A stretch of DNA of 29,865 nt from NCBI GenBank assembly GCA_007129525.1, contig SKVI01000363.1, forward strand, positions 1 through 29,865. The letters are read 5' to 3'. Made by a program: the position numbers and the translations under genes. How positions within the stretch are numbered: the stretch's first letter is position 1; every line of letters begins with the position of its first letter. Source of the stretch: Gemmatimonadota bacterium. GTDB lineage: Bacteria > Gemmatimonadota > Gemmatimonadetes > Longimicrobiales > Gaopeijiaceae. The notes beneath the pieces were generated by a model. The model was given only the letters and a program-made list of their open reading frames with translations, ran no database searches and was not told the DNA's origin. Positions 1-7,358 of this stretch are shown here, piece by piece.

Positions 1-362
1 AGGAACTCCCATCGGTCCCGGGCGTCGAAGGCCTCTTCCGGGACCAGCTCCAGGTCCAGGTAGTGGTCGTAGCGGAAACCCTCGTGCATCTCGCGGGCGT
101 CGCTGTCGCGCCACCGGTCGGGTTCGGGGTTCAGGTACTCGAGCTGGGCGGCTGCGTCCCGGAAGAACTCGGGAACGTCGGCGGGCAGGTGGGCGGCCGC
201 CAGGCGGGCGGCCAGCTCATGACCGTGGGCGCCCCAGCGGAGATCGATGGACAGGGGGGCCGAAGTGGAGTTCAGGAAGCCGGGAATCGGATCCGGTGGA
301 GCCTCCAGGGGGGCGGCAGTCAGGAGGGCCAGCGAGAAAAGGCTCCAGGTTCCAGGAATCAT
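1..362 (-). CDS. Secreted S1/P1-nuclease-like protein (5' part only)
   Basis: The gene begins with ATG at 362 and runs off the left edge, so only about 120 N-terminal residues are visible. The start is a hydrophobic signal-peptide-like segment (SLFSLALLTAAPLEA). It is followed by WGAHGHELAARLA at about residues 43-55, which resembles the WGxxGHxxVAxIA motif at the mature N-terminus of zinc-dependent S1/P1 nucleases, where Trp and His bind metal. Further on come YLNPEPDRWRD and HYLDLE; the His-Tyr-x-Asp also fits this fold. If the family call is right, the product is exported and hydrolyses single-stranded nucleic acid or another phosphodiester. The true catalytic set lies outside the window, so activity cannot be judged. 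It starts 49 bp after the tetR stop on the same strand and could be co-transcribed with it. I see no strong Shine-Dalgarno sequence. Confidence 0.6.
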   Translation of the reverse strand, partial: MIPGTWSLFSLALLTAAPLEAPPDPIPGFLNSTSAPLSIDLRWGAHGHELAARLAAAHLPADVPEFFRDAAAQLEYLNPEPDRWRDSDAREMHEGFRYDHYLDLELVPEEAFDARDRWEF

Positions 363-411
363 GGTGAGGGTCAGTCGGGGATGAACGGTTCGGGGAGTCA
401 GGTGACCAGGG

Positions 412-1227
412 TCACTTGAGTTCCGGAGGCCGTGGGAGCCCGGCCGAGGCCAGCAGGTAGGCCACGCGTCCATGAAGGAGGCGGCGAGGGAATGGAGGTT
501 CGCCATCGGTGGCGTTGAGCCATTCCCGCAGGGTGGCCTCGAAGGCGGCCAGGATCAGGACGGAGAGCGTCTGGTCGTCGGTCTCCTCCAGGGGAACGGC
601 CGACCTCAGCGACTCAGCCAGGCGGTCCCGGATCCAGCGCCTGAGCCGCTCCAGGCCGCGAATGGATCCGGTGCTGTCTCCCAGGTCCCGGTAGCCGCTG
701 TCTTCACCGTTACCCGCGCCGGGCGCCGGGTTTTTTGGTCGGGCTCCGGTGGGGGGAGGCAGGAAACCGGCTCGGGGAATCAGGGCCCGAGCCAGGGGCG
801 GGTCGCCGGCCAGTTCCAACGCCAGGTCGTCCAGTGCCCGGGCGATGGCGTCGGAGCCCACGGTGTCCCGGGTCGCTGACCGGAAGGCGCGATCCAGCAT
901 CTCGTCCAGCACCCTCGCCAGGAGGTGTTCCTTGGTGGGGAAGTGGTTGAAGAAGGTTCCCTTGGCTACGTCGGACTCCCGGGTGATGGCCGACACCGGC
1001 GTGTCGTCGTAGCCGTGCGCTCGGATCCGTCTGAGCGCCACCCGGTAGATTCGCTCCCGGATCTCCGACGGGGGGCGTCGAGCTCGACGGGCCGGTGAGA
1101 CCAGGAAGGGCCGCTCGCCGTGGCTGCGCGCCTGGTCTTCGGATCGGGCCTGGTCGAGGGGCCGGGTTTCGTCGCCTCCGGAGGAGGACTCCGTGTCGGC
1201 ATCCGGTGGGGGTCGGGACGTGTCCAT
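412..1227 (-). CDS. TetR/AcrR-family transcriptional regulator
   Basis: A 271-residue one-component repressor-type regulator. The N-terminal helix-turn-helix lies at about residues 54-105: IRERIYRVALRRIRAHGY, then TPVSAITRESDVAKGTFFNHF and PTKEHLL, the standard TetR recognition-helix signature ending in (Y/F)xHFxxKexLl. The C-terminal ligand or dimerisation domain is divergent, as is usual, so the inducer cannot be predicted. I chose the ATG at 1227 because the frame upstream is Pro/Arg-rich and crosses the putative promoter and operator. Even so, about 50 low-complexity residues precede the DNA-binding domain, longer than typical. A palindrome at 1238-1262, 11 bp upstream of the start, is a natural autoregulatory operator. 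The upstream neighbour is a DinB-family gene and the downstream one an exported nuclease-like gene. Confidence 0.9.
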   Translation of the reverse strand: MDTSRPPPDADTESSSGGDETRPLDQARSEDQARSHGERPFLVSPARRARRPPSEIRERIYRVALRRIRAHGYDDTPVSAITRESDVAKGTFFNHFPTKEHLLARVLDEMLDRAFRSATRDTVGSDAIARALDDLALELAGDPPLARALIPRAGFLPPPTGARPKNPAPGAGNGEDSGYRDLGDSTGSIRGLERLRRWIRDRLAESLRSAVPLEETDDQTLSVLILAAFEATLREWLNATDGEPPFPRRLLHGRVAYLLASAGLPRPPELK

Positions 1228-1237
1228 TGAAGAACAA

Positions 1238-1262
1238 TTGACCCCGGTCAGGATGGGGTCAA
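1238..1262. promoter_or_regulatory. Perfect 8-bp inverted repeat upstream of tetR, candidate operator
   Basis: Arms TTGACCCC (1238-1245) and GGGGTCAA (1255-1262) are perfectly complementary with a 9-bp spacer. The site is in the 55-bp gap between the DinB stop and the tetR start. Read on the minus strand, its first arm supplies TTGACC, a good -35 box; 17 bp later AATTGT is a poor -10. TetR-family proteins usually bind palindromes of about this length in their own promoters, so autoregulation is the simplest reading. It is an inference. Confidence 0.45.
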
Positions 1263-1282
1263 GGGTTTTATCGTCACCGGGG

Positions 1283-1813
1283 CTACGACCGGGGTGCCTG
1301 CGGCCTGGTGGGCTGGTGATCGTCGGCGGTGGGGCCATAGCTGCCCGGCACCTCCAGGTCCAGGAGCCGGAGGTACACCCCCAGTTGTCCCCGGTGGTGG
1401 ACCATGTGGTTGAGCACGCTGCGCCGAAGCACCATCCACCGGGGAAGGGTGAAGAAGACCTGATCCCCGGAGCGCAGGGTCCACGGGTCCTCCAGGTTTC
1501 CCGTTTTCGCCTTCACCAACCGCTTTCGGGCCTCCTCCACATTCTCGTCGAAGCGCTCGAGGAGCCCTTTCGGCCCCGGCGAAGCCCGGGACGAAGCCGG
1601 CTCATCCGCACCGTCCAGGTCCAGCTCCTTTTCGGTGAGCACGGGCAGGACCCACGATGGGAGGATGGCCAGGTGGGTGGCCAGCTCCCCCAGGGTCATG
1701 GACTTCTCGTGCGGCCTCCAGTCCATGCGGTCAGCCGGTACCTGAGAAAGGGTCCGGCGGGTGACGGTCATCTCCTGGTCGAATTCCTTCACCACCATCT
1801 CGCGGTCGAACAC
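1283..1813 (-). CDS. DinB-family metal-binding four-helix protein
   Basis: A 176-residue DinB/YfiT-like protein. The start is GTG at 1813: on the minus strand a perfect AGGAGG (1819-1824) sits 5 nt before it, whereas the first in-frame ATG (1798) is 15 nt further in and lacks that spacing. The family's three metal-binding histidines are visible: His47 in ELATHLA, and His136 and His140 in NHMVHHRGQLG. The order of helices and the C-terminal HxxHHRGQL motif are characteristic. Members include damage-inducible proteins and bacillithiol- or mycothiol-dependent transferases, most of unknown substrate, so I do not assign a reaction. The C-terminal 20 residues are Pro-rich and probably disordered. 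It lies between a small membrane protein and tetR on the same strand. Confidence 0.85.
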   Translation of the reverse strand: MFDREMVVKEFDQEMTVTRRTLSQVPADRMDWRPHEKSMTLGELATHLAILPSWVLPVLTEKELDLDGADEPASSRASPGPKGLLERFDENVEEARKRLVKAKTGNLEDPWTLRSGDQVFFTLPRWMVLRRSVLNHMVHHRGQLGVYLRLLDLEVPGSYGPTADDHQPTRPQAPRS

Positions 1814-1947
1814 CAAGGCCTCCTGGCTGCGGGAAAAGCGGCCATGGGCGGCGGCGGCCGGATGGACACCGGTCGCCGGCACCCCGGGCACGACTCTCCA
1901 GACGAACCTATCGGGTGCCGAGGACTTTGGCACGTGTCCGGGCAGTG

Positions 1948-2214
1948 TTACTGGATCCGGTCCCGAACGCCGCTGCTGAGGCCCGTACCCACTCCGAGCC
2001 CCAGCGCCAGGGCGGTTCCGGTACCGATGATGGGGAGGAGGACCGCGAGGGGAGTGGCCAGGAGTGCGGTGCCGATGCCGGCCACGAAACCACTGACCCC
2101 CGGGCGTTCGGCCACCCGGGTGTAGCGAAGGCGACGGCGGGAGAATCCCCGGGTGCGGGTGTGGCCGACATAGGCTGCGGCGACGGCGACGGCAAGTGCG
2201 ATGAGTGCAGTCAT
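1948..2214 (-). CDS. Small membrane protein, two predicted helices
   Basis: I do not recognise this 88-residue protein. It starts at ATG 2214. Residues 1-17 (TALIALAVAVAAAYVG) form one hydrophobic segment. A basic loop follows (RTRGFSRRRLRYTR), then a long Gly/Ala/Leu-rich segment at about residues 41-80 that could form one long or two short helices. The arginine-rich middle predicts that the loop is cytoplasmic. The frame is open upstream, but the residues there are Pro/Arg-rich and unlike a protein. A perfect TATAAT on this strand at 2369-2374 gives a plausible promoter with a leader of about 150 nt. No function can be offered. Confidence 0.55.
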   Translation of the reverse strand: MTALIALAVAVAAAYVGHTRTRGFSRRRLRYTRVAERPGVSGFVAGIGTALLATPLAVLLPIIGTGTALALGLGVGTGLSSGVRDRIQ

Positions 2215-2341
2215 GGTCAGGTGTCCTGGGTCGTGGTAGAGGCTTTCGGAGCGGCGTCCGGGTCGGGACATCCGCCACCGGTCCCTACGCGAGAGAACTG
2301 GTCGAGGTTTCGCCAATGGAATGGATGGGGGCCCTCGCCCG

Positions 2342-2370
2342 TTGTCTGAGGCTGACTCCACGGGCATGAT
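2342..2370 (+). promoter_or_regulatory. Candidate plus-strand promoter for the hydrolase gene
   Basis: TTGTCT (2342-2347) and CATGAT (2365-2370) are separated by 17 bp, with four of six consensus bases in each hexamer. The region is locally AT-rich against a GC-rich background and lies about 100 bp upstream of the hydrolase start at 2469. Only the sequence match supports this. Confidence 0.3.
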
Positions 2371-2374
2371 TATA
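2369..2374 (-). promoter_or_regulatory. Perfect TATAAT -10 box on the minus strand
   Basis: The minus strand reads TTACTATAATCATG here, a perfect sigma-70 -10 hexamer. No good -35 hexamer is seen at 16-18 bp spacing. It points toward the small membrane protein gene starting at 2214 and overlaps the candidate plus-strand promoter, so the two divergent transcripts would compete for the same DNA. Confidence 0.35.
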
Positions 2375-2406
2375 GTAACTCGATCGGCCTCGTACTTCTT
2401 CAACGA

Positions 2407-2446
2407 CCTTTTGGAAAAAAGGCATCCTTCGCCGGCTGGTCCGGCG
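2407..2446. repeat. Two adjacent short stem-loops before the hydrolase gene
   Basis: CCTTTT (2407-2412) and AAAAGG (2417-2422) form a 6-bp stem with a GGAA loop. CGCCGG (2430-2435) and CCGGCG (2441-2446) form a second 6-bp stem with a 5-nt loop. Both fall in the probable 5' leader of the hydrolase mRNA, ending 22 nt before its start. Their role is unknown; neither looks like a complete intrinsic terminator for a gene on either strand. Confidence 0.3.
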
Positions 2447-2468
2447 ATCCGCCTCCTGCAGACCCCTG

Positions 2469-3326
2469 ATGATGCTTCGTCGTATCGCCTTCTGGGCCGT
2501 GGTTTTCCTCCTCGTTTCCGGAGTTCTCTACCTCGTGATCTCTCCCCGCCTGGCCGAGACGCTCCTCTTTTTTCCCGATTCTTCGGACCCTGGCGCGCCC
2601 CCGTTCGTGGCCGGCGTCGAGGGGCGGGATGTGGATCTGGTGGCCGAAGACGGAGTGCGCATCCACGGGTGGTGGTGGGACGCCGGCGACGAGGCGCCGG
2701 CGGTGGTCTTCTTTCACGGAAATGCCGGGAATCTGGCCATGCGGGTCTCCACGGCCGAAGGGCTCGTGGCCCGCGGACTCTCGGTCTTCGTTCTCAGCTA
2801 TCGGGGCTACGGCCGGAGCGAAGGACGGCCCTCGGAGGAAGGTGTCCTTCGCGACGGGCGGGCGGCGCTCGAGTGGGTGGCCGACGAGTTGAGCGGCACC
2901 CACAGGGTGGTGCTCCACGGCCGGTCCCTGGGTGGATTCGTTGCCGCGGGAGTGGGAGTCGAGGAGCCGGTGGCCGGAGTGGTCATGGAGTCCAGCTTCA
3001 CCACCCTCTACGACATTGCCCGTGAGGTGTATCCCATCGTGCCCCGCTTCCTTCTGGGGCGTCTTCGAGGGCATTTCGACAACTTGGACGCGGTGTCCCG
3101 TATCGAGGCGCCGGTGCTGGTGGTCCACGGGTCGGCCGATGCCCTCATCCCCCCGGAGATGGGTGAGCGGCTGCATCGCCGAGCCAGGCAGGCCGACCGT
3201 TGGATGCCGGTGGAAGGCGCCGGACACAACGACCTTCCCTTCGTGGCCGGAGGAGACTACTTCGACGAGGTGGCTGCCTTCGTACATCGCGTCACCGGCA
3301 ACCCGGATCCGGGCTCGGGGGGGTGA
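2469..3326 (+). CDS. Membrane-anchored alpha/beta hydrolase (YfhR/ABHD17-like)
   Basis: A 285-residue alpha/beta hydrolase. Residues 6-24 are a single hydrophobic anchor or uncleaved signal; the enzyme body begins near residue 50. HGNAGN (83-88) supplies the oxyanion hole, GRSLGG (151-156) the nucleophile elbow with Ser153, GSADALIP the acid Asp224, and GAGHND the catalytic His253. This order and the HGNAGN signature match the bacterial YfhR/YqkD and eukaryotic ABHD13/17 group of serine hydrolases, which cleave esters or thioesters. The physiological substrate is unknown. Two ATGs in tandem (2469, 2472) could start it; I report the first. It stands alone, divergent from the small membrane protein and 168 bp before a secreted carboxypeptidase on the same strand. 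Confidence 0.88.
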   Translation: MMLRRIAFWAVVFLLVSGVLYLVISPRLAETLLFFPDSSDPGAPPFVAGVEGRDVDLVAEDGVRIHGWWWDAGDEAPAVVFFHGNAGNLAMRVSTAEGLVARGLSVFVLSYRGYGRSEGRPSEEGVLRDGRAALEWVADELSGTHRVVLHGRSLGGFVAAGVGVEEPVAGVVMESSFTTLYDIAREVYPIVPRFLLGRLRGHFDNLDAVSRIEAPVLVVHGSADALIPPEMGERLHRRARQADRWMPVEGAGHNDLPFVAGGDYFDEVAAFVHRVTGNPDPGSGG

Positions 3327-3494
3327 GGGTGTCGACCCGCGCGAGGGGCGTCGGCCCGGCCTCGGTCCGGAGCCCAGGTTACCTGTTGCAACTTGCCCGT
3401 CACCGTGGTTCCCTGCAATGTGAGGGGCTGCCCGGGGGCCCAATCGCCCCGTCCACGCCGAACCCCTCGGCTTTCACCACCATTGGAGGTACGA
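3327..3494. other. Intergenic region between hydrolase and carboxypeptidase genes
   Basis: These 168 bp hold no gene. GAGGGG (3422-3427) can pair with CCCCTC (3463-3468) around an inner GC-rich stretch, a possible leader hairpin just before the Shine-Dalgarno sequence at 3485-3490. I found no convincing -35/-10 pair; TTGCAA at 3386-3391 lacks a good partner. Confidence 0.3.
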
Positions 3495-5012
3495 ATGCTC
3501 CGAATCCAGGTCCGCAGTGGTCTCTCGCTTCAGACCTTCCTGAGTGCGATGGCTCTTTCGTTGCTGGCGCTCTGGGGACCCCATCCGGGGTTTGCCCAGC
3601 AGGTGGAGGTCCCGGCTGACACCACGGTTACCACCGAGCACACGGTGACCATCGACGGCGAGACGATCCCGTATACCGCCACCGCCGGCACCATGCCGGT
3701 CTACGGCAGCGACAACGAGGCCATCGCCTCCATCTTCTACGTCTACTACCGCCGCGCGGATGTGGACGACGCCGAGCGACGGCCCCTCACCTTCTCCTTC
3801 AACGGAGGGCCGGGCTCGGCTTCGGTGTGGATGCACGTTGGCTACACCGGGCCGCGCTTCCTCAACATCGACGATGAGGGATTCCCCGTTCAGCCCTACG
3901 GGTTCGACGAGAACCCGCACTCGATCCTGGACGTCACCGACATCGTGTACGTGGATCCGGTGAACACCGGGTATTCCCGGGCTCTGGAGGGCGTGGACAC
4001 CTCGGAGTTCTTCGGGGTGCAGGACGATATCCGCTACCTGGCAGAGTGGATCCGGCTCTTCGTGACCCGCGAAGACCGCTGGTCATCCCCTAAGTACCTC
4101 ATCGGCGAGAGCTACGGAACCACACGTGTGGCGGGACTGGCCCGGCGGCTCCAGGGTTCGCACTGGATGTACCTGAACGGAGTGATCCTGGTCTCTCCCA
4201 CCTCAATGGGAGCGGCCCGGGGCGGGCCGGTGGGAGAGGCGCTCCTGCTGCCCCACTACGCCGCCACGGCGTGGTACCACGACGCACTGGAGCCGGCACT
4301 CCAGAACCAGGACCTCTACGGTTTCCTGTCGGATGTGGAGGAGTTCACGGTGGAGGAGTACATCCCGGCATTGACCCGGGGCGGGTTTCTGGATCCGGAT
4401 CGCCGCCGGGAGATCGCCGAGGCGGTGGCTCGCTACTCGGGCACCAGCGTGGACTTCGTGGAGAACAACAACCTGGCGCTTCCCATTGGCCGGTGGCGGA
4501 AGGAGCTGTTGCGGGACCGGGGCCTGACGGTGGGACGATTGGACGCTCGCTACCGGGGCGTGGACCGTGACGACGGCGGGATCAGCTATGACTTCGATCC
4601 GGCCCTCACCGCCTGGAATCACTCCTTCACCCCCGCCATCAACATGTACGTGCGCCAGGAGCTGGAGTATCACACGGACTTGCAGTACAACATCTTCGGG
4701 CCCGTGAGCCCCTGGGAGCGGGGATCGGACAACACGGCCGAGGACCTTCGCCGGGCCATGGCCGAGAATCCCTTCCTCCACACCATGATCCAGGCGGGCT
4801 ACTACGACGGGGGGACGGACTACTTCGGAGCAAAGTATACCATGTGGCGGATGGACCCATCGGGGAAGCTCCAGGACCGGTTTCGCTTCGAGACGTACCG
4901 GAGCGGCCACATGATGTACCTGCGCCAGGAGGACCTGGAGACCTCGAACGAGCACATCCGGGAGTTCATCCGGGCCTCGGTCCCGGAGGAGGGGATGCCG
5001 GCCCGCTACTGA
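3495..5012 (+). CDS. Secreted serine carboxypeptidase, peptidase family S10
   Basis: A 505-residue exported peptidase. The start is ATG 3495, preceded by GGAGGT four bases upstream and followed by a signal peptide (basic N-region, LSAMALSLLALW core, cleavage after GFAQ). An upstream in-frame start at 3393 would put about 34 Pro/Arg-rich residues before the signal and is rejected. S10 hallmarks are NGGPGSAS (oxyanion region), GESYGTTR with the nucleophile Ser, an Asp in the GYYDGGTDYFGA segment, and the catalytic His in RSGHMMYL near the C-terminus. S10 enzymes remove C-terminal residues and work best at acid pH. Bacterial members of this style are periplasmic or secreted and probably help scavenge peptides. 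The length matches the family. It appears monocistronic. Confidence 0.93.
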   Translation: MLRIQVRSGLSLQTFLSAMALSLLALWGPHPGFAQQVEVPADTTVTTEHTVTIDGETIPYTATAGTMPVYGSDNEAIASIFYVYYRRADVDDAERRPLTFSFNGGPGSASVWMHVGYTGPRFLNIDDEGFPVQPYGFDENPHSILDVTDIVYVDPVNTGYSRALEGVDTSEFFGVQDDIRYLAEWIRLFVTREDRWSSPKYLIGESYGTTRVAGLARRLQGSHWMYLNGVILVSPTSMGAARGGPVGEALLLPHYAATAWYHDALEPALQNQDLYGFLSDVEEFTVEEYIPALTRGGFLDPDRRREIAEAVARYSGTSVDFVENNNLALPIGRWRKELLRDRGLTVGRLDARYRGVDRDDGGISYDFDPALTAWNHSFTPAINMYVRQELEYHTDLQYNIFGPVSPWERGSDNTAEDLRRAMAENPFLHTMIQAGYYDGGTDYFGAKYTMWRMDPSGKLQDRFRFETYRSGHMMYLRQEDLETSNEHIREFIRASVPEEGMPARY

Positions 5013-5138
5013 GACGAGTTCGGGAAAAGCACGTGCCTTCCGGTATCGAGAGAAGGGGGAACGGCGTGTCGGCTCGATTATTGCGTGAAGCATGGCCGAG
5101 CCCCCGACCGTCGGGGCACGAAAACAAATGTAGTTTGC

Positions 5139-5159
5139 ACGAATCGTCACTGGATTCGT
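5139..5159. promoter_or_regulatory. 21-bp palindrome upstream of the kinase-like gene
   Basis: ACGAATC (5139-5145) and GATTCGT (5153-5159) are perfect 7-bp arms around a 7-bp centre. The site is in the 250-bp gap between the carboxypeptidase stop and the kinase-like gene, 103 bp before the latter's start, beside an AT-rich patch (5121-5136). The arrangement is typical of a dimeric regulator's operator. A second, GC-rich hairpin (CCCCGA/TCGGGG, 5102-5116) lies just upstream and may help end the carboxypeptidase transcript, although no T-tract follows it. Confidence 0.35.
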
Positions 5160-5262
5160 CTTCCAACGCCATCGTCCCGGACAGAACCACAGGAACTCAG
5201 GTGACCCCGAACCCAGCCCCCCTGCACACGGCCCCGTCCCGGGCCGCGACCGCGAGGTTCCG

Positions 5263-7341
5263 GTGAGCGTGGAGCGGAGCCGGGGCCTGGGCTGGGCGCT
5301 CTTGGCGCCGGTAGGGGTGGTGGGTCCTGGACGGACATCGTCGGAGAGGTCCCGGCCGGATACATCGGAGGGGGGAAGCGTCCCCACCGGTGCCGGGGAG
5401 GGTCCACCCACAACCAGGCGATTCGTGGTGCCCGCCCAGTACCGGAGCCCTGACGGGACGCTCCTCAGGGAGATGGTGGATCTGCGACGCCTGGCGCGAG
5501 ACGGTGCGCTGCGGTTGGGGGTGGATCAGACCACGGTTCTCCTCTTCAGCGACGAGGAGGGCCCGGTACGTCAGGTGGTTCGCTTCCGGCAGGCCACCCG
5601 AGCTTTCCAGAAGCTGGAGAGCCATGCTCCCGGCCTGGCCCGGGAGGCCCGGGCCATGCTGGAGGCGGTCTCCCGGGTGGAAGTGGCCGATGTCCGAGAG
5701 AATACCCCGCCTCCCGGGCCCATGCGGGACTACCTTCGGAAAGCGGAGGTTCGTGGGCTCCTGGCACTGCCACTGCGCCGTGGGGGCGAGACGGTGGGTT
5801 TCGTCTCGTTCGAGACGACCTCCCAGCCACGGAGCTGGTCCACGGAAGAGCGCGGGGAGGCCCGGGACGTGGCCGTTCTGATGGAGGAGGTTCTGACGCC
5901 CACGCTCCTGGCTTCGGTGTCCCGAGCCTGGCAACCCGATCCCCCCCGGCGCCGACCTGGCCGCCCGCCCGACGCCCGTGCCATCCAAGAGACGCTTGAG
6001 CCGCCCGAGGAAGGGGATCGGGGGGGGTCGCGCCACCGGGACGTTCCGGGGCCCAGCACCCGGATCCCCCGGCTCCGGCCCCTGGAAGGAGCGGCGCTCC
6101 TGGGCGCCGACATCGGTGAAGATCTGCTGCACCTGGTGGAGGTGCAGGAGGCCACGCTGTCGCTCCTCCGTGAGACGCTCCAGGCCCGCGCCGGCGAGGC
6201 TGGAGGGGAAGCCGACGCGGACCCGGAGACGGACGAAGTCATGACGGACCTGCTGGAGGTGTCCAGGCAGTTGCGCCGGGGTATCGGATCCGTGGTACGC
6301 ATGACCCGGGACGGGCGGACCGGGGGCGAGATCGTGGACCTGAACCAGACTCTTGCGTCGCTGGTTCACCGGTTGGCAGAGGTGGTGGGGGACGGCCCCC
6401 GCTTCGTGGTGGCTCCAGCCTCGGAGCCCCTCCCGGCCCGGGCTGAGCCTCTTCTCCTGGAGCGGGCCCTGGAGCACCTGCTCCGCAACGCCCGGGCGGC
6501 GGTGATGCCCGGGGACCGGATCCGGATCTCCTGGGAACGGGTGCGGACGTCCGGCGGTGCCGAACCCCGGCGCCGTTCGGAGGACCGGCAGGCGGATGGA
6601 GTGGTCCGGATCCGGATCCAGGACGAGGGACGGGGGATCCGGCCCGATCATCTGCCATGGGTCTTCCAGCCCTACTTTTCGGCCTCGTCCGGGGGGGGTG
6701 ACCCTGATTCGCTGGCGCAGCGGGTGGGGCTGGGGCTGTCCACGGTCCAGGCCATCGTCGAGGGGCACGGAGGCTGGGTCGACCTCCGCTCCCGGCCGGG
6801 CGAGGGGACCATCGTGGACCTTCACGTGCCCCTGGTCGAGGCCCGAGAGTCCGCCGAACCGGAGTCCGCACCCGAGGCCGACCCCGGCGCGGACGTGGAC
6901 ACACCCGTGATCCTCCTCATCGAAGATGAGCCTCTCCTGGCTCGCCTGATGGATCGGATTCTCACCCGCGAAGGATGTCGGGTGGTGCTTGCCGGATCCC
7001 AGCAGGAGGCACTTCGCCATTGGTCTGAATGGGGTCCCCGGGTGAGTCTGATCATGTTGGAGCGCCGCATAGCGGGGGTGGCCGATCCCGACGGGATGGT
7101 CCGGGAATGGGTGGACCGGGGAGAGGCGGTGAGCGTGGTGGTGCTCGATCGGCGGAGTGGGCCGGGAGATCCACCGCCGCCGCATGTCGGATCCGAGAAC
7201 TACTTCTCCCGTCCCTTCGATCCCTCGGAGGTCGCCCGAAAGATCCGTCGTCGCCTGAAGCAGCGCGAGTCGGAGCGTTCGGTGGGCACCCGGCCGTCGG
7301 CGGACTCCGGTCCAGAGCCCAGGCCAGCCAGAACCCACTGA
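5263..7341 (+). CDS. Histidine-kinase-like protein with GAF-like, ATPase and degenerate receiver domains
   Basis: A 692-residue cytoplasmic protein with no membrane segment. A low-complexity N-terminus (1-50) precedes a GAF-like sensor at about 75-215. The HATPase domain spans 390-525 with an N-box (HLLRNARAAV, Asn409), G1 box (DEGRGI, 454-459) and G2 box (GLGLSTVQAIVEGHGG). A receiver-like domain covers 548-668. It keeps the acidic pair Glu554/Asp555, but the phosphoacceptor Asp is Glu600 (MLERRIAG), the switch Thr is Asp629 and the conserved Lys is Arg650 (SRPFD). I cannot find a HisKA H-box with the usual His-Glu before the ATPase domain; helices at 285-350 occupy that place without it. 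So ATP binding looks intact while classical phosphorelay does not. The start is GTG 5263 with GAGG upstream; a later start is possible because the first 50 residues are poorly structured. The gene converges on the iron permease gene. Confidence 0.8.
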   Translation: MSVERSRGLGWALLAPVGVVGPGRTSSERSRPDTSEGGSVPTGAGEGPPTTRRFVVPAQYRSPDGTLLREMVDLRRLARDGALRLGVDQTTVLLFSDEEGPVRQVVRFRQATRAFQKLESHAPGLAREARAMLEAVSRVEVADVRENTPPPGPMRDYLRKAEVRGLLALPLRRGGETVGFVSFETTSQPRSWSTEERGEARDVAVLMEEVLTPTLLASVSRAWQPDPPRRRPGRPPDARAIQETLEPPEEGDRGGSRHRDVPGPSTRIPRLRPLEGAALLGADIGEDLLHLVEVQEATLSLLRETLQARAGEAGGEADADPETDEVMTDLLEVSRQLRRGIGSVVRMTRDGRTGGEIVDLNQTLASLVHRLAEVVGDGPRFVVAPASEPLPARAEPLLLERALEHLLRNARAAVMPGDRIRISWERVRTSGGAEPRRRSEDRQADGVVRIRIQDEGRGIRPDHLPWVFQPYFSASSGGGDPDSLAQRVGLGLSTVQAIVEGHGGWVDLRSRPGEGTIVDLHVPLVEARESAEPESAPEADPGADVDTPVILLIEDEPLLARLMDRILTREGCRVVLAGSQQEALRHWSEWGPRVSLIMLERRIAGVADPDGMVREWVDRGEAVSVVVLDRRSGPGDPPPPHVGSENYFSRPFDPSEVARKIRRRLKQRESERSVGTRPSADSGPEPRPARTH

Positions 7342-7358
7342 GGGGCCGGTTCAGCCCC
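7342..7358. terminator. Short hairpin at the convergent gene ends, possible shared terminator
   Basis: GGGGC (7342-7346) and GCCCC (7354-7358) form a 5-bp stem with a 7-nt loop exactly at the junction of two convergent genes whose stops are only 9 bp apart. There is no T-tract on either strand, so if it terminates anything it does so weakly or with Rho. Confidence 0.25.

Noticed and set aside
1814..2278. N-terminal extension of the DinB-family frame up to 2278
   Set aside because: The extra residues are Pro/Arg/His-rich, overlap the small membrane protein gene in another frame, and a perfect AGGAGG marks GTG 1813 as the start.
2400..3443. A 347-codon minus-strand frame opposite the alpha/beta hydrolase
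   Set aside because: Shadow of a gene with a complete catalytic triad; composition is not protein-like.
4203..5411. A 402-codon minus-strand frame over the end of the S10 carboxypeptidase
   Set aside because: Opposite a well-supported gene, no motif, and it spans an intergenic region that carries an operator-like palindrome.
5197..7338. A 713-codon open frame on the minus strand opposite the kinase-like gene
   Set aside because: Its protein is rich in His, Pro, Arg and Gly with no domain, while the plus strand has clear ATPase and receiver motifs; long antisense frames are expected in GC-rich coding DNA.
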